This document shows, piece by piece, positions 16,488 to 25,552 of a DNA stretch of 41,570 nucleotides. Every line of letters begins with the position of its first letter. Position 1 is the first letter of the stretch. Location of the stretch: contig JAZQKB010000004.1 of the NCBI GenBank assembly GCA_045541975.1, positions 1-41,570 of the forward strand, given 5' to 3'. Under the pieces are notes generated by a model. That model was not told the DNA's origin and searched no databases. It saw only the letters and a list, made by a program, of their open reading frames with translations. Source of the stretch: SIG452 sp045541975 (GTDB lineage: Bacteria; Bacillota; Clostridia; UMGS1840). A program made the position numbers and the translations under genes.

Positions 16488-17711
16488 ATGAGAACAGACT
16501 CTTTTTCCAAAGAAAAACACCTTCCCGTAAGGCGTTTTATTGCGGATGAGTCCAAAGTGGCAACGGGACTTTACGGTCCCCACGCGATTGCGGACGATTT
16601 AGACAATATTTTTAATATGTTTGATCCTGATGCCACCTTTTTAAACGGTAACGAACATGGCGGCATTGGTGAAAAAAACTTGCAAAGCGGTGCCGTATCG
16701 TACGATAAACTGGCGGCAGATGTGAAAGAAAAATTTCAGGGGATTGCCACCGAGAATCAACTTTCTTCTCTTCGTACAGAGATTCTTGAAAAAACAGACA
16801 CCAAGGCAGAGAAAGCAACCAGCTTGTCGGGATACGGAATCACCGATGCTTACACAAAAGACGAAACGGATAGCTCCTTTTTGGAAGTTCATACGGCCAT
16901 ATCCCGAAAAATGGAAGAAAAGGTGCTGTATGAGGGTATTGTGGATACCCTTGTCTGGTCATTTCAGCCGACTTATGACGGAACCTTGGATGATGTATTC
17001 AATACCGATGATTTTTATTATGTTACGTTAAAGGATGCAAAAGACAATGCTTTACCGGCCGGACAGTTTATGCTAAAAGATTTCTACACGGAGGATGCAA
17101 CCGTATATTCCACTGTTTTTCACCTTGCTGATCTGGATACTGGCTCCGGTATTTTGGTGGAAAACTATCCTGTGGAATTTACCAGTATCGGAGCAACCGT
17201 TACTATGCGTGATGCAGGGGTACAGGAGGTATCTTTTAAGCCGGATCACTGGAACCTGACAGGAAATCAGGGGAATCTGAGATTGGTGTGTGACGGTGAA
17301 TTTATTCAGAGAACAGCAGGAGCATATTTTATTACAAGTGGATCAACCGATAAGAATGTTTCTCATTTTCATTCTGTAGATTCAACGGCATTCCAGAATA
17401 CTTCCACAAAGCAAATTGTTCCCTATGCACCGATGGGGACAGCGGGTAATTATAAAGATAACAGTTTTTATGATGAAATTGTTATGGAACGATTATCTTC
17501 CACCCGTTATCTTGCAAAAAGAAATGTAACTTTGCGTGCAACCGGTTATTCCGATCAAAAAACGAGAGTAATTTCGCAAAGTATTCTAGGACACGGAACC
17601 GCGCAAAGTTTAGATACTTTGCTGACTAAAGTGAATATTCAGGTGGCAGTTGACTATGCCAGAGGTTGTATTCGCAACGGTTCTGTGATTCGTGTAACGG
17701 AGGTGAAATAA
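16488..17711 (+). CDS. Phage tail-fibre-like protein
   Basis: 407 residues from the ATG at 16488, six bases after AAGGAG. Residues ~70-140 look like a trimeric tail-fibre shaft: GIGEKNLQSGAVSYDKLAAD, then a short coiled coil (ENQLSSLRTEILEKTD) and the hallmark SLSGYGITDAYTKDETD motif shared by many tail fibre or tail-collar proteins. The remaining ~265 residues are beta-rich with no motif I recognise and would be the receptor-binding end. No signal peptide. The only companion is a small downstream gene; there is no terminase, capsid, tail tube, lysis or integrase gene nearby. It could be a remnant, a cargo gene, or part of a particle encoded elsewhere. Confidence 0.7.
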   Translation: MRTDSFSKEKHLPVRRFIADESKVATGLYGPHAIADDLDNIFNMFDPDATFLNGNEHGGIGEKNLQSGAVSYDKLAADVKEKFQGIATENQLSSLRTEILEKTDTKAEKATSLSGYGITDAYTKDETDSSFLEVHTAISRKMEEKVLYEGIVDTLVWSFQPTYDGTLDDVFNTDDFYYVTLKDAKDNALPAGQFMLKDFYTEDATVYSTVFHLADLDTGSGILVENYPVEFTSIGATVTMRDAGVQEVSFKPDHWNLTGNQGNLRLVCDGEFIQRTAGAYFITSGSTDKNVSHFHSVDSTAFQNTSTKQIVPYAPMGTAGNYKDNSFYDEIVMERLSSTRYLAKRNVTLRATGYSDQKTRVISQSILGHGTAQSLDTLLTKVNIQVAVDYARGCIRNGSVIRVTEVK

Positions 17712-17712
17712 G

Positions 17713-17940
17713 ATGTTGGTTTTAGAAAACGGAAAATACATTGTGGCAAATGAGTGTTTAACTCCGTCACTTCCCGAAACCGTTACTTCTTATGAAGAAA
17801 AAGTGGTATCGCTGATTCGTCAGAGATACTCTCTTGATGAAGAACTGGCAATTCAGAGGCAGAGAGACATTAAACCTGAAGAATTTGGTGAATATTTCAC
17901 TTATTGCGAGCTTTGTAAAGAACAGGCAAGAAACAATTAG
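17713..17940 (+). CDS. Small protein paired with the tail-fibre-like gene
   Basis: 75 residues; the ATG is two bases past the preceding stop codon and its ribosome site GGAGGTG lies in the end of that gene, so translation is likely coupled. It contains TSYEEKVVSLIRQRYSLDEE followed by AIQRQRDIKPEEFGEY and ends with a CELCKEQ stretch. To me this resembles small proteins found beside tail fibres in Clostridia phages (possibly assembly chaperones), but the role is inference. A perfect terminator follows. Confidence 0.65.
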   Translation: MLVLENGKYIVANECLTPSLPETVTSYEEKVVSLIRQRYSLDEELAIQRQRDIKPEEFGEYFTYCELCKEQARNN

Positions 17941-17942
17941 TC

Positions 17943-17980
17943 AAAAGGCATTGGCACAATGTGTGCCAATGCCTTTTTTT
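17943..17980. terminator. Bidirectional terminator
   Basis: A perfect 15-bp stem (AAAAGGCATTGGCAC / GTGCCAATGCCTTTT) with T-runs on both strands ends the tail-fibre cassette and the convergent ABC importer operon. Confidence 0.92.
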
Positions 17981-17981
17981 G

Positions 17982-19049
17982 TTACTGATAGAGCAGAGGT
18001 TTAATCTGTTGGGAATCAATATTGCTTGCATCATACCATTTGGAGCCGGTATCCACATCCTCCACATTGGTTTCACCGTTGATAGCACGCACTGCCAGTT
18101 CCACCGCACGGTATCCAATGGAAACGGGGTCCTGGGTTACAGAGCCTAAGAACTTTTTGTTGCGGATGGCATCAATCTGCAAAGCGCCGGAGTCAAAGCC
18201 TACAGCAATTACTTTGTCGGGCCCGATTCTGCCGCCGGAAATGGCAGCGTCTGCATTGATAATGGCTTTTGCGGCAAATTCGTTAGAGCCGTAAATGGCA
18301 ATTAAGTCATTTTTGTTTAAGAGTGTCTGCGCAGAGGTTTGTCCTTGAGTGTCGTTGATTTCAGCAGGAATCGCCACATCAATGGTTACCTTTCCGCTGG
18401 TGACACCGTTGGCGAATTTGGTGTGTCCGATGACAGCAACTGAGCCTTTTCCGAATCCGTCTGCAGATTCAATCAGGCTTACCATTTTATCTAAAAAGCC
18501 TTGAGTTCTCATGCTGATAGACTGCGAGTTTGCCTCCTGAGAAACCACGCCGATGCGGGGGTTACCCTCGGTGAGTTTGCCTTTGATAGCATCATACATT
18601 TTTTGTGCTGCCAATTCGCCTGCCTTATAGTTATCGGTAGAAGCATTGGCAAAAATGGTGCCTTCCGGTGCTCCCGGAACACCGGAGTCAAAACCGATGA
18701 CGGGAATGTTATTGGATTTTGCTTTGTTCACAGCATCTAAGGAAGCCGTGGTATCCAAAGCGGCAATACAGATGGCTGCAGGCTTTTTGTTGATGGCATT
18801 ATTGATCATTTCCACCTGTGCTGCAATAGCACCTTCTCCTTCAGGACCTACGAAGTTGATTTTTACCCCAAGCTCCTGACCTGCTTTTTCTGCACCTTGT
18901 TTTACGGCTTTCCAGAAGTCGTGCTGAAAGCCTTTTGCAATCAGTTCCACTGTGTTTGCAGAAGAGTTTCCTCCGCAACCTGTCAGAATAACAGGGAGTA
19001 CGAGGATTGCCGTTAATACGGCAAGAAGTTTTTTCAAATTCATGTTCAT
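17982..19049 (-). CDS. Ribose-type ABC importer, substrate-binding lipoprotein
   Basis: 355 residues. The N-terminus is a lipoprotein signal (LVLPVILTGCGG) with the lipidated Cys at ~25, as expected for a Gram-positive-type binding protein held on the membrane. The body is a type I periplasmic binding fold (peripla_BP_4 group): IAKGFQHDFWKAVKQGAEKA, NNIPVIGFDSGV and KVIAVGFDSG. The family binds ribose, galactose, autoinducer-2 or other polyols; the ligand cannot be read from sequence. It is the last gene of an ATPase-permease-lipoprotein operon, 11 bases after the permease. Confidence 0.9.
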   Translation of the reverse strand: MNMNLKKLLAVLTAILVLPVILTGCGGNSSANTVELIAKGFQHDFWKAVKQGAEKAGQELGVKINFVGPEGEGAIAAQVEMINNAINKKPAAICIAALDTTASLDAVNKAKSNNIPVIGFDSGVPGAPEGTIFANASTDNYKAGELAAQKMYDAIKGKLTEGNPRIGVVSQEANSQSISMRTQGFLDKMVSLIESADGFGKGSVAVIGHTKFANGVTSGKVTIDVAIPAEINDTQGQTSAQTLLNKNDLIAIYGSNEFAAKAIINADAAISGGRIGPDKVIAVGFDSGALQIDAIRNKKFLGSVTQDPVSIGYRAVELAVRAINGETNVEDVDTGSKWYDASNIDSQQIKPLLYQ

Positions 19050-19060
19050 AACAACCTTTC

Positions 19061-20047
19061 TTATGATTTTAGGGTAACCCGTTTTTCCCGATTGCTGCGG
19101 TAAATGTCCAACAGTACGGCACCAATTACCACAATCCCGGTAATTAACGTTTGATAATGTGGCTGTAAATCCACATAGGGCAACCCGATTTTTAACACAC
19201 TCATAATGAATACCCCGATGAAGGTACCGATGATAGAGCCAACTCCCCCCGAGAGAGAAGTTCCGCCTACCACAACTCCGGCAATCGCCTGTAGTTCAAA
19301 ACCTTGTCCTGCCCCGGGGAGAATGGTGGTGTAGGTGGCAGCGTAGGCAATGCCTGCAAGTCCGGCAAACAAACCGGAAATCACATAAACTACCGTTTCC
19401 CATTTTTTTACATTAACACCCGACAAACGGGCTGCTTCCTTGTTACTGCCGATGGCAAAGGTGTAACGACCGACAACGGTTTTATTCAGCACAATTACTG
19501 CCAGCACCGTAAAAGCAACCAGCACCAAAAAGCCTGTGGGGAAGTTATCTGCGGTACGGAAAATATCCTTGTACCAGCCTTCGGGAGAGGAACGCATGGG
19601 AAAGGTGGTGGACTGCACGTTAGATACAATGGAACCAACCCCGGAAGATACCATCATGGTACCTAAGGTGGCAATAAACGGCGGAAGCTTCAGGCGGGAC
19701 ACCATAATGCCGTTTGCCAGACCGAACAAACCGCCAACTGCCACTGTGATGAGCAGACAAATCCACAGAGGGATTCCCATGTTGTTGTGGAGTGTTCCGC
19801 CCACAATGGCAGAACACATCATCACCGTGCCGATTGACAGGTCAATTCCACCTGTGATAATCACAAATGTTACGCCGATTGCTAAAAAACCGATGTAGTA
19901 GGACGCATCAAAAATACTGACTAGGGTGTCTGTGGTGAAAAAATTGGTGCCAAACACAGAGAAAAAAGTGTATAACACGATGAGAGCACCCAAGGCAATA
20001 AATTTCTGCATTCCTTTTGTTTTGATGTTTTCCATAATCTGATTCAT
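19061..20047 (-). CDS. Ribose-type ABC importer, permease (RbsC family)
   Basis: 328 residues, about eight to ten membrane helices, standard length for the BPD_transp_2 family. Typical segments are VTFVIITGGIDLSIGTVMM near residue 60 and GAGQGFELQAIAGVVVGGTS with SLSGGVGSIIGTFIG near residue 255, the coupling region facing the ATPase. The start follows AAAGGAG. A single permease suggests a homodimeric channel. It lies 33 bases after the ATPase gene. Confidence 0.93.
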   Translation of the reverse strand: MNQIMENIKTKGMQKFIALGALIVLYTFFSVFGTNFFTTDTLVSIFDASYYIGFLAIGVTFVIITGGIDLSIGTVMMCSAIVGGTLHNNMGIPLWICLLITVAVGGLFGLANGIMVSRLKLPPFIATLGTMMVSSGVGSIVSNVQSTTFPMRSSPEGWYKDIFRTADNFPTGFLVLVAFTVLAVIVLNKTVVGRYTFAIGSNKEAARLSGVNVKKWETVVYVISGLFAGLAGIAYAATYTTILPGAGQGFELQAIAGVVVGGTSLSGGVGSIIGTFIGVFIMSVLKIGLPYVDLQPHYQTLITGIVVIGAVLLDIYRSNREKRVTLKS

Positions 20048-20080
20048 AAGGAACTCCTTTCCGATTTTAGGAATGAATTT

Positions 20081-21589
20081 TTATCGTTCATCCCGTTTGG
20101 TTGCCAGCTGCATAATTTTTTCCTGACTGGCATCGCCGATATCCAGTTCTCCTGTAATTTTTCCCTCGCACATCACGATGATTCTGTCACTCATACGAAG
20201 GACTTCAGTCAACTCAGAAGATATCATAATAATGGATTTTCCCTGCTTTGCAAGCTCATTCATTAAGGCATATATTTCACTTTTGGCGCCAACATCAATT
20301 CCTCGAGTCGGTTCATCAAAAATCAGAATATCGCAGTTTTTAATCAGCCACTTGGCAATAACAACTTTCTGCTGATTGCCACCGGATAAGTTTCGCACCG
20401 TCTGACGGATTGAGGGGGTCTTGGTTTTTAACATTTGCACATATTCTTTTGAGGTTATGCAAACAGATCCTTCATTCACAAATCCCAAGGTAGAAAACTT
20501 TGATAAATCGGCAAGAACAGAGTTTTCTGCCACATCTAAATTCAGAGCAAGTCCATAGCGTTTGCGGTCTTCGGAAAGGTATCCGATTCCGTTTTTCACC
20601 GCATCCATCGGAGACTTGATTTCTAATCGTTTTCCGTTTAAGAATACAACGCCACTGTCCATTTTATCAGCACCGAAAATAGCCCGGGCAAGCTCTGTTC
20701 TGCCTGCACCCATCAGTCCGGCAAACCCCAGGATTTCCCCTTTTTTTAAGGAAAAACTCACATCTTTTACGTGGGGAGAAAGCGTGATTCCTTCCGCTTT
20801 TAATACCACAGGAGCATCGTCGGCGACAGTGCTTGCTTCTTTAGGATCTTCGTAAATGGTACGTCCCACCATCATGCTGATAATTTCATCTTTGGTGGTA
20901 TCTTTTGTGCGGACTGTTCCAATGTATTCTCCGTCCCGCATTACGGTAACACGGTCGGTAATGGCTTCAATTTCATCCATACGGTGAGAAATATAAATCA
21001 TTCCGACTCCCTTATGCCGAAGCTCTGCAATCAGGCGGAAAAGTTCCTTGATTTCGTGTTCGGTCAAAGCTGCTGTCGGTTCGTCAAACACAATAATTTT
21101 TGCGTGGAAAGAAATAGCTTTTGCAATTTCCACCATTTGCTGTTTTCCCACGGTCAGATTTTCAATCACTTCTTTGGGATTTAAGGAGATGCCAAGCTTT
21201 TTAAATAATGCATCCGATTCTTTTTCCAAAGCTCTGTCATCCAACCAGAATCCCATTTTTTTCTGTTCACGGCCGATGAAGATATTTTCTGCCACTGTGA
21301 GATGATTCATCATATTTAATTCTTGATGCACAATGATAACGCCGTTTTCCTGAGCCTCTTTCGGATTTTTAAACTGAATTTCTTTTCCTAAAAAGGTGAT
21401 TTTTCCACTGTCTTTCTGATGGATGCCTGTGAGAATTTTCATCAGGGTGGATTTTCCTGCACCGTTTTCTCCTACCAGTGCGTGAACTTCTCCGGGGTAT
21501 AAATCAAGGTTGGCATTTTTTAACGCTTTCACACCAACAAATTCTTTTGCGATATGCTCCATGGTAAGGATCGGGTTTTCTGTTGCCAT
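20081..21589 (-). CDS. Ribose-type ABC importer, double ATPase (RbsA family)
   Basis: 502 residues with two nucleotide-binding domains. The first has Walker A GENGAGKST (residues ~37-45) and Walker B IIVFDEPTAAL; the second has the signature NLSGGNQQKVVIAKWL and Walker B ILIFDEPTRGID, while its Walker A position is degenerate (LMGAGRTEL), as is normal in the sugar RbsA/MglA group. The start at 21589 (MATENPIL) follows GAGGCAGG; a TTG 33 bases upstream has no ribosome site. It is first in the operon. A TATAAT lies upstream on this strand (21672-21667) without a good -35, which suggests that an activator may be needed. Confidence 0.93.
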   Translation of the reverse strand: MATENPILTMEHIAKEFVGVKALKNANLDLYPGEVHALVGENGAGKSTLMKILTGIHQKDSGKITFLGKEIQFKNPKEAQENGVIIVHQELNMMNHLTVAENIFIGREQKKMGFWLDDRALEKESDALFKKLGISLNPKEVIENLTVGKQQMVEIAKAISFHAKIIVFDEPTAALTEHEIKELFRLIAELRHKGVGMIYISHRMDEIEAITDRVTVMRDGEYIGTVRTKDTTKDEIISMMVGRTIYEDPKEASTVADDAPVVLKAEGITLSPHVKDVSFSLKKGEILGFAGLMGAGRTELARAIFGADKMDSGVVFLNGKRLEIKSPMDAVKNGIGYLSEDRKRYGLALNLDVAENSVLADLSKFSTLGFVNEGSVCITSKEYVQMLKTKTPSIRQTVRNLSGGNQQKVVIAKWLIKNCDILIFDEPTRGIDVGAKSEIYALMNELAKQGKSIIMISSELTEVLRMSDRIIVMCEGKITGELDIGDASQEKIMQLATKRDER

Positions 21590-21948
21590 ACTATAACCTG
21601 CCTCTTTTTCAAAAATAAACAAACAGACTTCTGATTTCTTCTTTTATGTTTGACCGATTTTTGATTATTATAACTTTTTTTATGAAAAACTTCGTATCAA
21701 TTTTCTGGACACAAAAACCGGAGGTTAGATAGCTTTGATTCTAAAAAAAGGTTGAATTTTTATAAAAATGTGAAAAATGGGTCAGAAAGTGCATTTTTTT
21801 AGAAAAAAAGTGCAAAAAAATCAAAAAAATATTCAAAAAATATTTGAATTATACAAAGTAGTATGTTATAATATATAAATAAGCTGGAAGGCTTTTATCC
21901 AAAAAAGAATGAAAAACCAAAATAGAAGACAGAAAGGATTTTATTACC
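21590..21948. other. AT-rich divergent intergenic region (359 bases)
   Basis: It separates the minus-strand ABC importer from the plus-strand asp23 operon. I see the weak minus-strand TATAAT at 21667-21672, the good plus-strand promoter at 21844-21872 and many A/T runs. I see no gene, no convincing hairpin and no clear CcpA-type operator. Confidence 0.6.
21844..21872 (+). promoter_or_regulatory. Promoter of the asp23-nusB-...-recN operon
   Basis: TTGAAT (21844-21849) and TATAAT (21867-21872) are 17 bases apart; transcription would begin near 21879, ~70 bases before asp23. It is the only strong promoter I can find before OLE RNA. Confidence 0.75.
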
Positions 21949-22308
21949 ATGGAAGAAAACATCTTAACCAATGATAAACAGGGCACCATTAAAGTAAGCG
22001 GTGAGGTGCTGTCTGTCATTTCCGGCATGGCTGTGAATGACATTGAAGGAGTTGCTTCTCTGATTGAAGATCCCGATAGCACCGTGTACTCCAAAAAAAT
22101 GCTGAGCCGTGGCATCAGTGTTGACCAAAAGGCAGACGGTTTATCCGTTAGTTTGAATATTGTTGTGAAATACGGCTACTCCATTCCCGAAGTTGCAAGA
22201 GAAGTGCAGCTGAAGGTAAAAGATGCAATGGAAAATATGCTCGGCTTTGCCGTAAAAACTGTTAACGTTGTAGTAGCAGGTGTGGATTTTACCGAAGCTG
22301 ATCAATAA
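21949..22308 (+). CDS. Asp23/Gls24 family protein
   Basis: 119 residues. Family-typical pieces are VLSVISGMAVNDIEGVASL and the C-terminal EVQLKVKDAMENMLGF with VNVVVAGVDF. Asp23 proteins line the inner face of the membrane and respond to envelope or alkaline stress; the copy upstream of nusB is conserved in many Clostridia. The ATG follows AAAGGA. First gene of the long operon that holds OLE RNA. Confidence 0.92.
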   Translation: MEENILTNDKQGTIKVSGEVLSVISGMAVNDIEGVASLIEDPDSTVYSKKMLSRGISVDQKADGLSVSLNIVVKYGYSIPEVAREVQLKVKDAMENMLGFAVKTVNVVVAGVDFTEADQ

Positions 22309-22320
22309 AGGATTAAAATC

Positions 22321-22719
22321 ATGAAGAGAAGAGAATTAAGAGAACATGCCTTCAAACTGGTTTTTTCCGGGCATGACGGTGTTCTGCCTGAAGAAGGCAT
22401 CGAATTTTATCTTTCAGATAACGGCATCAAAGGAAAGGATGCTAAAGAGTTAAGAGCAAAGGTAGAATTGGTATTTTCCAATCTTGCCAAAGTGGACGAA
22501 GTGATTGCAGCCAACGTAAAGGGTTACGCTTTTGACAGAATTTCCAAAGTCTCTTTGGCGGTGCTTCGTTTAGGTGTGGCAGAAATGCTCTTTGACGAAA
22601 CCGTGCCCGACGGGGTAGCAGTTTCGGAAGCTATGGCGATTGCAGAAACCTTTGAAGACGAAAAATCGAAAACCTTTGTCAACGGCGTGTTAGGTGCCGT
22701 GTCCAGAGGGAAGGAATAA
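22321..22719 (+). CDS. nusB: Transcription antitermination protein NusB
   Basis: 132 residues, all-helical family of normal length. The start MKRRELREHAFKLVF and the C-terminal VAVSEAMAIAETFEDEKS and TFVNGVLGAVSR are diagnostic. NusB with NusE binds boxA in rRNA leaders and helps antitermination. It starts 12 bases after asp23 and ends 11 bases before xseA. Confidence 0.96.
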   Translation: MKRRELREHAFKLVFSGHDGVLPEEGIEFYLSDNGIKGKDAKELRAKVELVFSNLAKVDEVIAANVKGYAFDRISKVSLAVLRLGVAEMLFDETVPDGVAVSEAMAIAETFEDEKSKTFVNGVLGAVSRGKE

Positions 22720-22730
22720 GGACTTTTATT

Positions 22731-23942
22731 ATGGATGTTCTTACCATCACAGAACTGAATTTATACATTAAGGGCTTAATCGAGCGGGACGGCGTGCTGC
22801 AAAATGTTACCGTGAAGGGGGAAATCTCCAACTTCAAACATCATTCTTCAGGGCATTTGTATCTGTCTTTAAAGGATGACGGCGGGGTAATCCGTGCTGT
22901 AATGTTCCGTTTTGCTGCTCAAAAACTGCGCTTTCGTCCTGAAAACGGCATGCAGGTAGTTGTGTCCGGCAAAATCTCCGTATATGAGCGGGACGGTCAG
23001 TATCAGATTTATATTGACGAAATGATGCCAGACGGAGTGGGTGCCTTGTATGTTGCTTATGAACAATTAAAGGCACAGCTGGAGCAGGAAGGACTGTTCT
23101 CTCAGCAGTATAAAAAACCCATTCCCAAATATCCCGAAACCATCGGAATTGTCACTTCTCCCACGGGAGCAGCCATCCGTGATATTTTAAATATTTTAAA
23201 ACGGCGGTTCCCTTATACCAAAGTGTATCTCTATCCGGCATTGGTGCAAGGAGAAGGCGCCAAAGAATCAATTGTCCGCGGACTTCGTTTCTTTGACGGA
23301 AAGGTGGACACCGTTATCACAGGCCGTGGTGGCGGTTCTATTGAGGATTTGTGGGCATTCAACGAAGAGGCGGTTGCCCGTCAGATTTTTGCGATGAAGA
23401 CTCCTGTTATTTCGGCAGTTGGTCATGAAACTGACTTTACGATTGCCGATTTTGTTGCCGATAAACGGGTACCCACTCCTTCGGCAGCGGCGGAAATTTC
23501 TGTTCCTTCGGGCGTAGAATTGCAGAAGTTTTTAAAAATGGTGGATGGCCGTTTGTATACAGCACTTTTTGGACAATTGGAACGTGCTCAAAAAAATCTG
23601 CAGGTTCTTTTGGAAAAGGAAGTCTTAAAAAATCCGTTGGCAGTGTATAACATCAAGCGGATGCAGATAGATGCCCTTGTGACACAGTTGGAAAACAGTT
23701 ATACGAAAAAAATGCACGGAGCAAAGGAACAGTTTGTGAAGCATGTTGCCAAGCTGGATGCCTTAAGCCCGTTAAAAATTTTAAAACGAGGCTATTCCGT
23801 AGCAGAAGATGAGAGGGGAAACCCTGTGTCGTCTGTTTCAGCATTTGATGTGGGAAGCCGTGTGTATGTGACCATGGCAGACGGCAAGCTGGGATGTGAC
23901 GTTGCTGAAATTACAAAATCGAAAAAATCCGGAGAGGTTTAA
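22731..23942 (+). CDS. xseA: Exodeoxyribonuclease VII large subunit
   Basis: 403 residues. An N-terminal OB-fold (residues ~1-100: TVKGEISNFKHHSSGHLYLS) is followed by the catalytic region (IGIVTSPTGAAIRDILNILK; TGRGGGSIEDLWAFNEE; SAVGHETDFTIADFVADKR) and a long helical tail. With XseB it makes the exonuclease that degrades single-stranded DNA in both directions. In many Firmicutes folD lies between nusB and xseA, but here it does not. Confidence 0.96.
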   Translation: MDVLTITELNLYIKGLIERDGVLQNVTVKGEISNFKHHSSGHLYLSLKDDGGVIRAVMFRFAAQKLRFRPENGMQVVVSGKISVYERDGQYQIYIDEMMPDGVGALYVAYEQLKAQLEQEGLFSQQYKKPIPKYPETIGIVTSPTGAAIRDILNILKRRFPYTKVYLYPALVQGEGAKESIVRGLRFFDGKVDTVITGRGGGSIEDLWAFNEEAVARQIFAMKTPVISAVGHETDFTIADFVADKRVPTPSAAAEISVPSGVELQKFLKMVDGRLYTALFGQLERAQKNLQVLLEKEVLKNPLAVYNIKRMQIDALVTQLENSYTKKMHGAKEQFVKHVAKLDALSPLKILKRGYSVAEDERGNPVSSVSAFDVGSRVYVTMADGKLGCDVAEITKSKKSGEV

Positions 23943-23945
23943 CAT

Positions 23946-24185
23946 ATGGAAGAAAAGAAACTTACTTTTGAAGAAGGTATGAAACGGCTGGAAGAAATCG
24001 TTGTAGGGCTGGAAAAAGGTTCTGTCAGCTTAGAAGATGCCATGGAGCTTTTTACCGAAGGCACCAAGCTTTCCAAAGAGTTGCAAACCATTTTAGACCG
24101 TGCAGAATCCAGAATCAAAATGATTACCGAACAGAACGGACAGGTTACTGCCGTTGATTTTGAAACCAAGGAAACGGCGGAATAG
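23946..24185 (+). CDS. xseB: Exodeoxyribonuclease VII small subunit
   Basis: 79 residues. Characteristic sequence is TFEEGMKRLEEIVVGLEKGS then SLEDAMELFTEGTKL. It is a two-helix protein that binds the coiled-coil tail of XseA in several copies. It starts three bases after xseA stops, with GAGAGG upstream. Confidence 0.96.
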   Translation: MEEKKLTFEEGMKRLEEIVVGLEKGSVSLEDAMELFTEGTKLSKELQTILDRAESRIKMITEQNGQVTAVDFETKETAE

Positions 24186-24189
24186 TTTT

Positions 24190-25077
24190 ATGAAAACAAA
24201 ACTTCACACAAAAGCTAATTTGGTGGAAGATTTTTTGCGGCAGGAACTGTTACAGGCATCCTGCCAGGAAAACCTTCGCCAGATTATGGAATATGCAATT
24301 ACCAACGGCGGCAAACGACTTCGTCCGGTGCTGCTTGTGAGTACCTATGAGCTATTTTGTGATGACATCGAAAAAGCTATTCCCTATGCGGCGGCTTTGG
24401 AAATGATTCACTCCTACTCTTTGGTGCATGATGACTTGCCCGCCATGGATAACGACGATTTGCGTCGTGGCAAACCTACCTGTCACAAGCAGTTTTCCGA
24501 ATATGGAGCAATTTTAGCAGGGGATGCTCTTTTAAACTTAAGTTTTGAAACCATGCTGAAGTTTGCACAGCAGTTTCCTCCCGAAACGGCAATCCGGGCA
24601 ATGGCATATATTGCGAAAGCAGCCGGAGCCAAGGGAATGTGTGCAGGTCAAATGACCGATATGGAGCAGTCTGTTACCGATTTTAACGCACTTTGCGAAA
24701 TGTACCGTGGAAAAACCGGAGCACTGTTAAAAGCGGCGGTTGTCACCGGTGGTATTTTAGGCGGTGCATCGGAAGAAATTCTTGCAATTTTGGAGCAGTA
24801 TGCAGATCTTGTAGGTCTGATTTTCCAGATTAAAGATGATATTTTAGATGTGGAATCCGACGAGGTCACCTTGGGAAAACCTGTCCTGAGTGACCAGAAG
24901 AATCAAAAAATTACCTTTGTTTCGGAGTATGGCATCCAGCGTTGCCGTGAACTGATGGCTGAATATGAAAAAACCGCCTTGGAATGTTTATCTTGTGTGG
25001 AAAAGCTGTTAGACAGAAAAGGTGTTTGCGGTTTCTTGGCAGAACTTACGGTTTATATGGCAAAGAGAACCAACTAA
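24190..25077 (+). CDS. ispA: Polyprenyl (farnesyl) diphosphate synthase
   Basis: 295 residues from the ATG at 24190, four bases after xseB. The first Asp-rich motif HDDLPAMD (Asp81-Asp87, DDxxxxD form) and the second DDILD (216-220) coordinate Mg2+ and the allylic diphosphate; GGKRLRP (40-46) binds IPP. The enzyme condenses IPP with DMAPP/GPP into FPP for undecaprenyl and quinone precursors. The bacterial DDxxxxD insertion supports farnesyl chain length. With dxs downstream it makes this an isoprenoid operon. Confidence 0.95.
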   Translation: MKTKLHTKANLVEDFLRQELLQASCQENLRQIMEYAITNGGKRLRPVLLVSTYELFCDDIEKAIPYAAALEMIHSYSLVHDDLPAMDNDDLRRGKPTCHKQFSEYGAILAGDALLNLSFETMLKFAQQFPPETAIRAMAYIAKAAGAKGMCAGQMTDMEQSVTDFNALCEMYRGKTGALLKAAVVTGGILGGASEEILAILEQYADLVGLIFQIKDDILDVESDEVTLGKPVLSDQKNQKITFVSEYGIQRCRELMAEYEKTALECLSCVEKLLDRKGVCGFLAELTVYMAKRTN

Positions 25078-25098
25078 AACATGCGGGAGGGAAACTCT

Positions 25099-25545
25099 AT
25101 GCATCATTTTGGAGATATTTTTCAGAATAAAATTCTACTTGCATCTTTAGCATCCTGCTTGTTGGCGCAGGTATTAAAAATATTATTTCACAAGTTTATG
25201 AAGAAGGAATGGGACATTACCCGTTGCATCGGATCAGGCGGTATGCCCAGTTCTCATTCTTCTTCGGTTTGTACGTTGGCAACCTGCATTGGCATTGAAT
25301 ACGGATTTGCAAGTCCGTTATTTGCCATTGTGGTGGTGTTCTCCTTAATTGTGATGTACGATGCTGCAGGCGTAAGAAAGGCGGCGGGAGAACAAGCCAA
25401 AATCTTAAATAGAATTATCAAGAAATTTGAACATCAGGAATTTCAGATTGATAAGGAATTAAAGGAATTTATCGGACACACCAAGCCAGAAGTCTGGGCA
25501 GGTGCGGCACTTGGGATTCTGATTGGAATTTTGTTTTATTTATAA
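25099..25545 (+). CDS. Divergent PAP2-family membrane protein (DUF212, YuiD-like)
   Basis: 148 residues from the ATG at 25099, eight bases after CGGGAGG (an in-frame ATG 18 bases earlier lacks such a site). About three to four membrane helices and the conserved loop GSGGMPSSHSSSV with MYDAAGVRKAAGEQA mark the DUF212 family, distant relatives of PAP2 phosphatases. The location beside ispA and dxs fits action on polyprenyl phosphates, but that is inference. It ends directly before OLE RNA. Confidence 0.9.
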   Translation: MHHFGDIFQNKILLASLASCLLAQVLKILFHKFMKKEWDITRCIGSGGMPSSHSSSVCTLATCIGIEYGFASPLFAIVVVFSLIVMYDAAGVRKAAGEQAKILNRIIKKFEHQEFQIDKELKEFIGHTKPEVWAGAALGILIGILFYL

Positions 25546-25552
25546 TCACATA

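Noticed and set aside
16488..17980. A prophage or diversity-generating retroelement around the tail-fibre-like gene
   Set aside because: No integrase, structural genes, attachment repeats, reverse transcriptase or template/variable repeats are visible.
21667..21695. A full sigma-A promoter for the ABC importer operon
   Set aside because: The TATAAT is present on the minus strand but no acceptable -35 lies 16-18 bases upstream, so I mention it only as weak.
22834..23076. Minus-strand frames within xseA
   Set aside because: Overlap conserved xseA sequence; no independent coding evidence.
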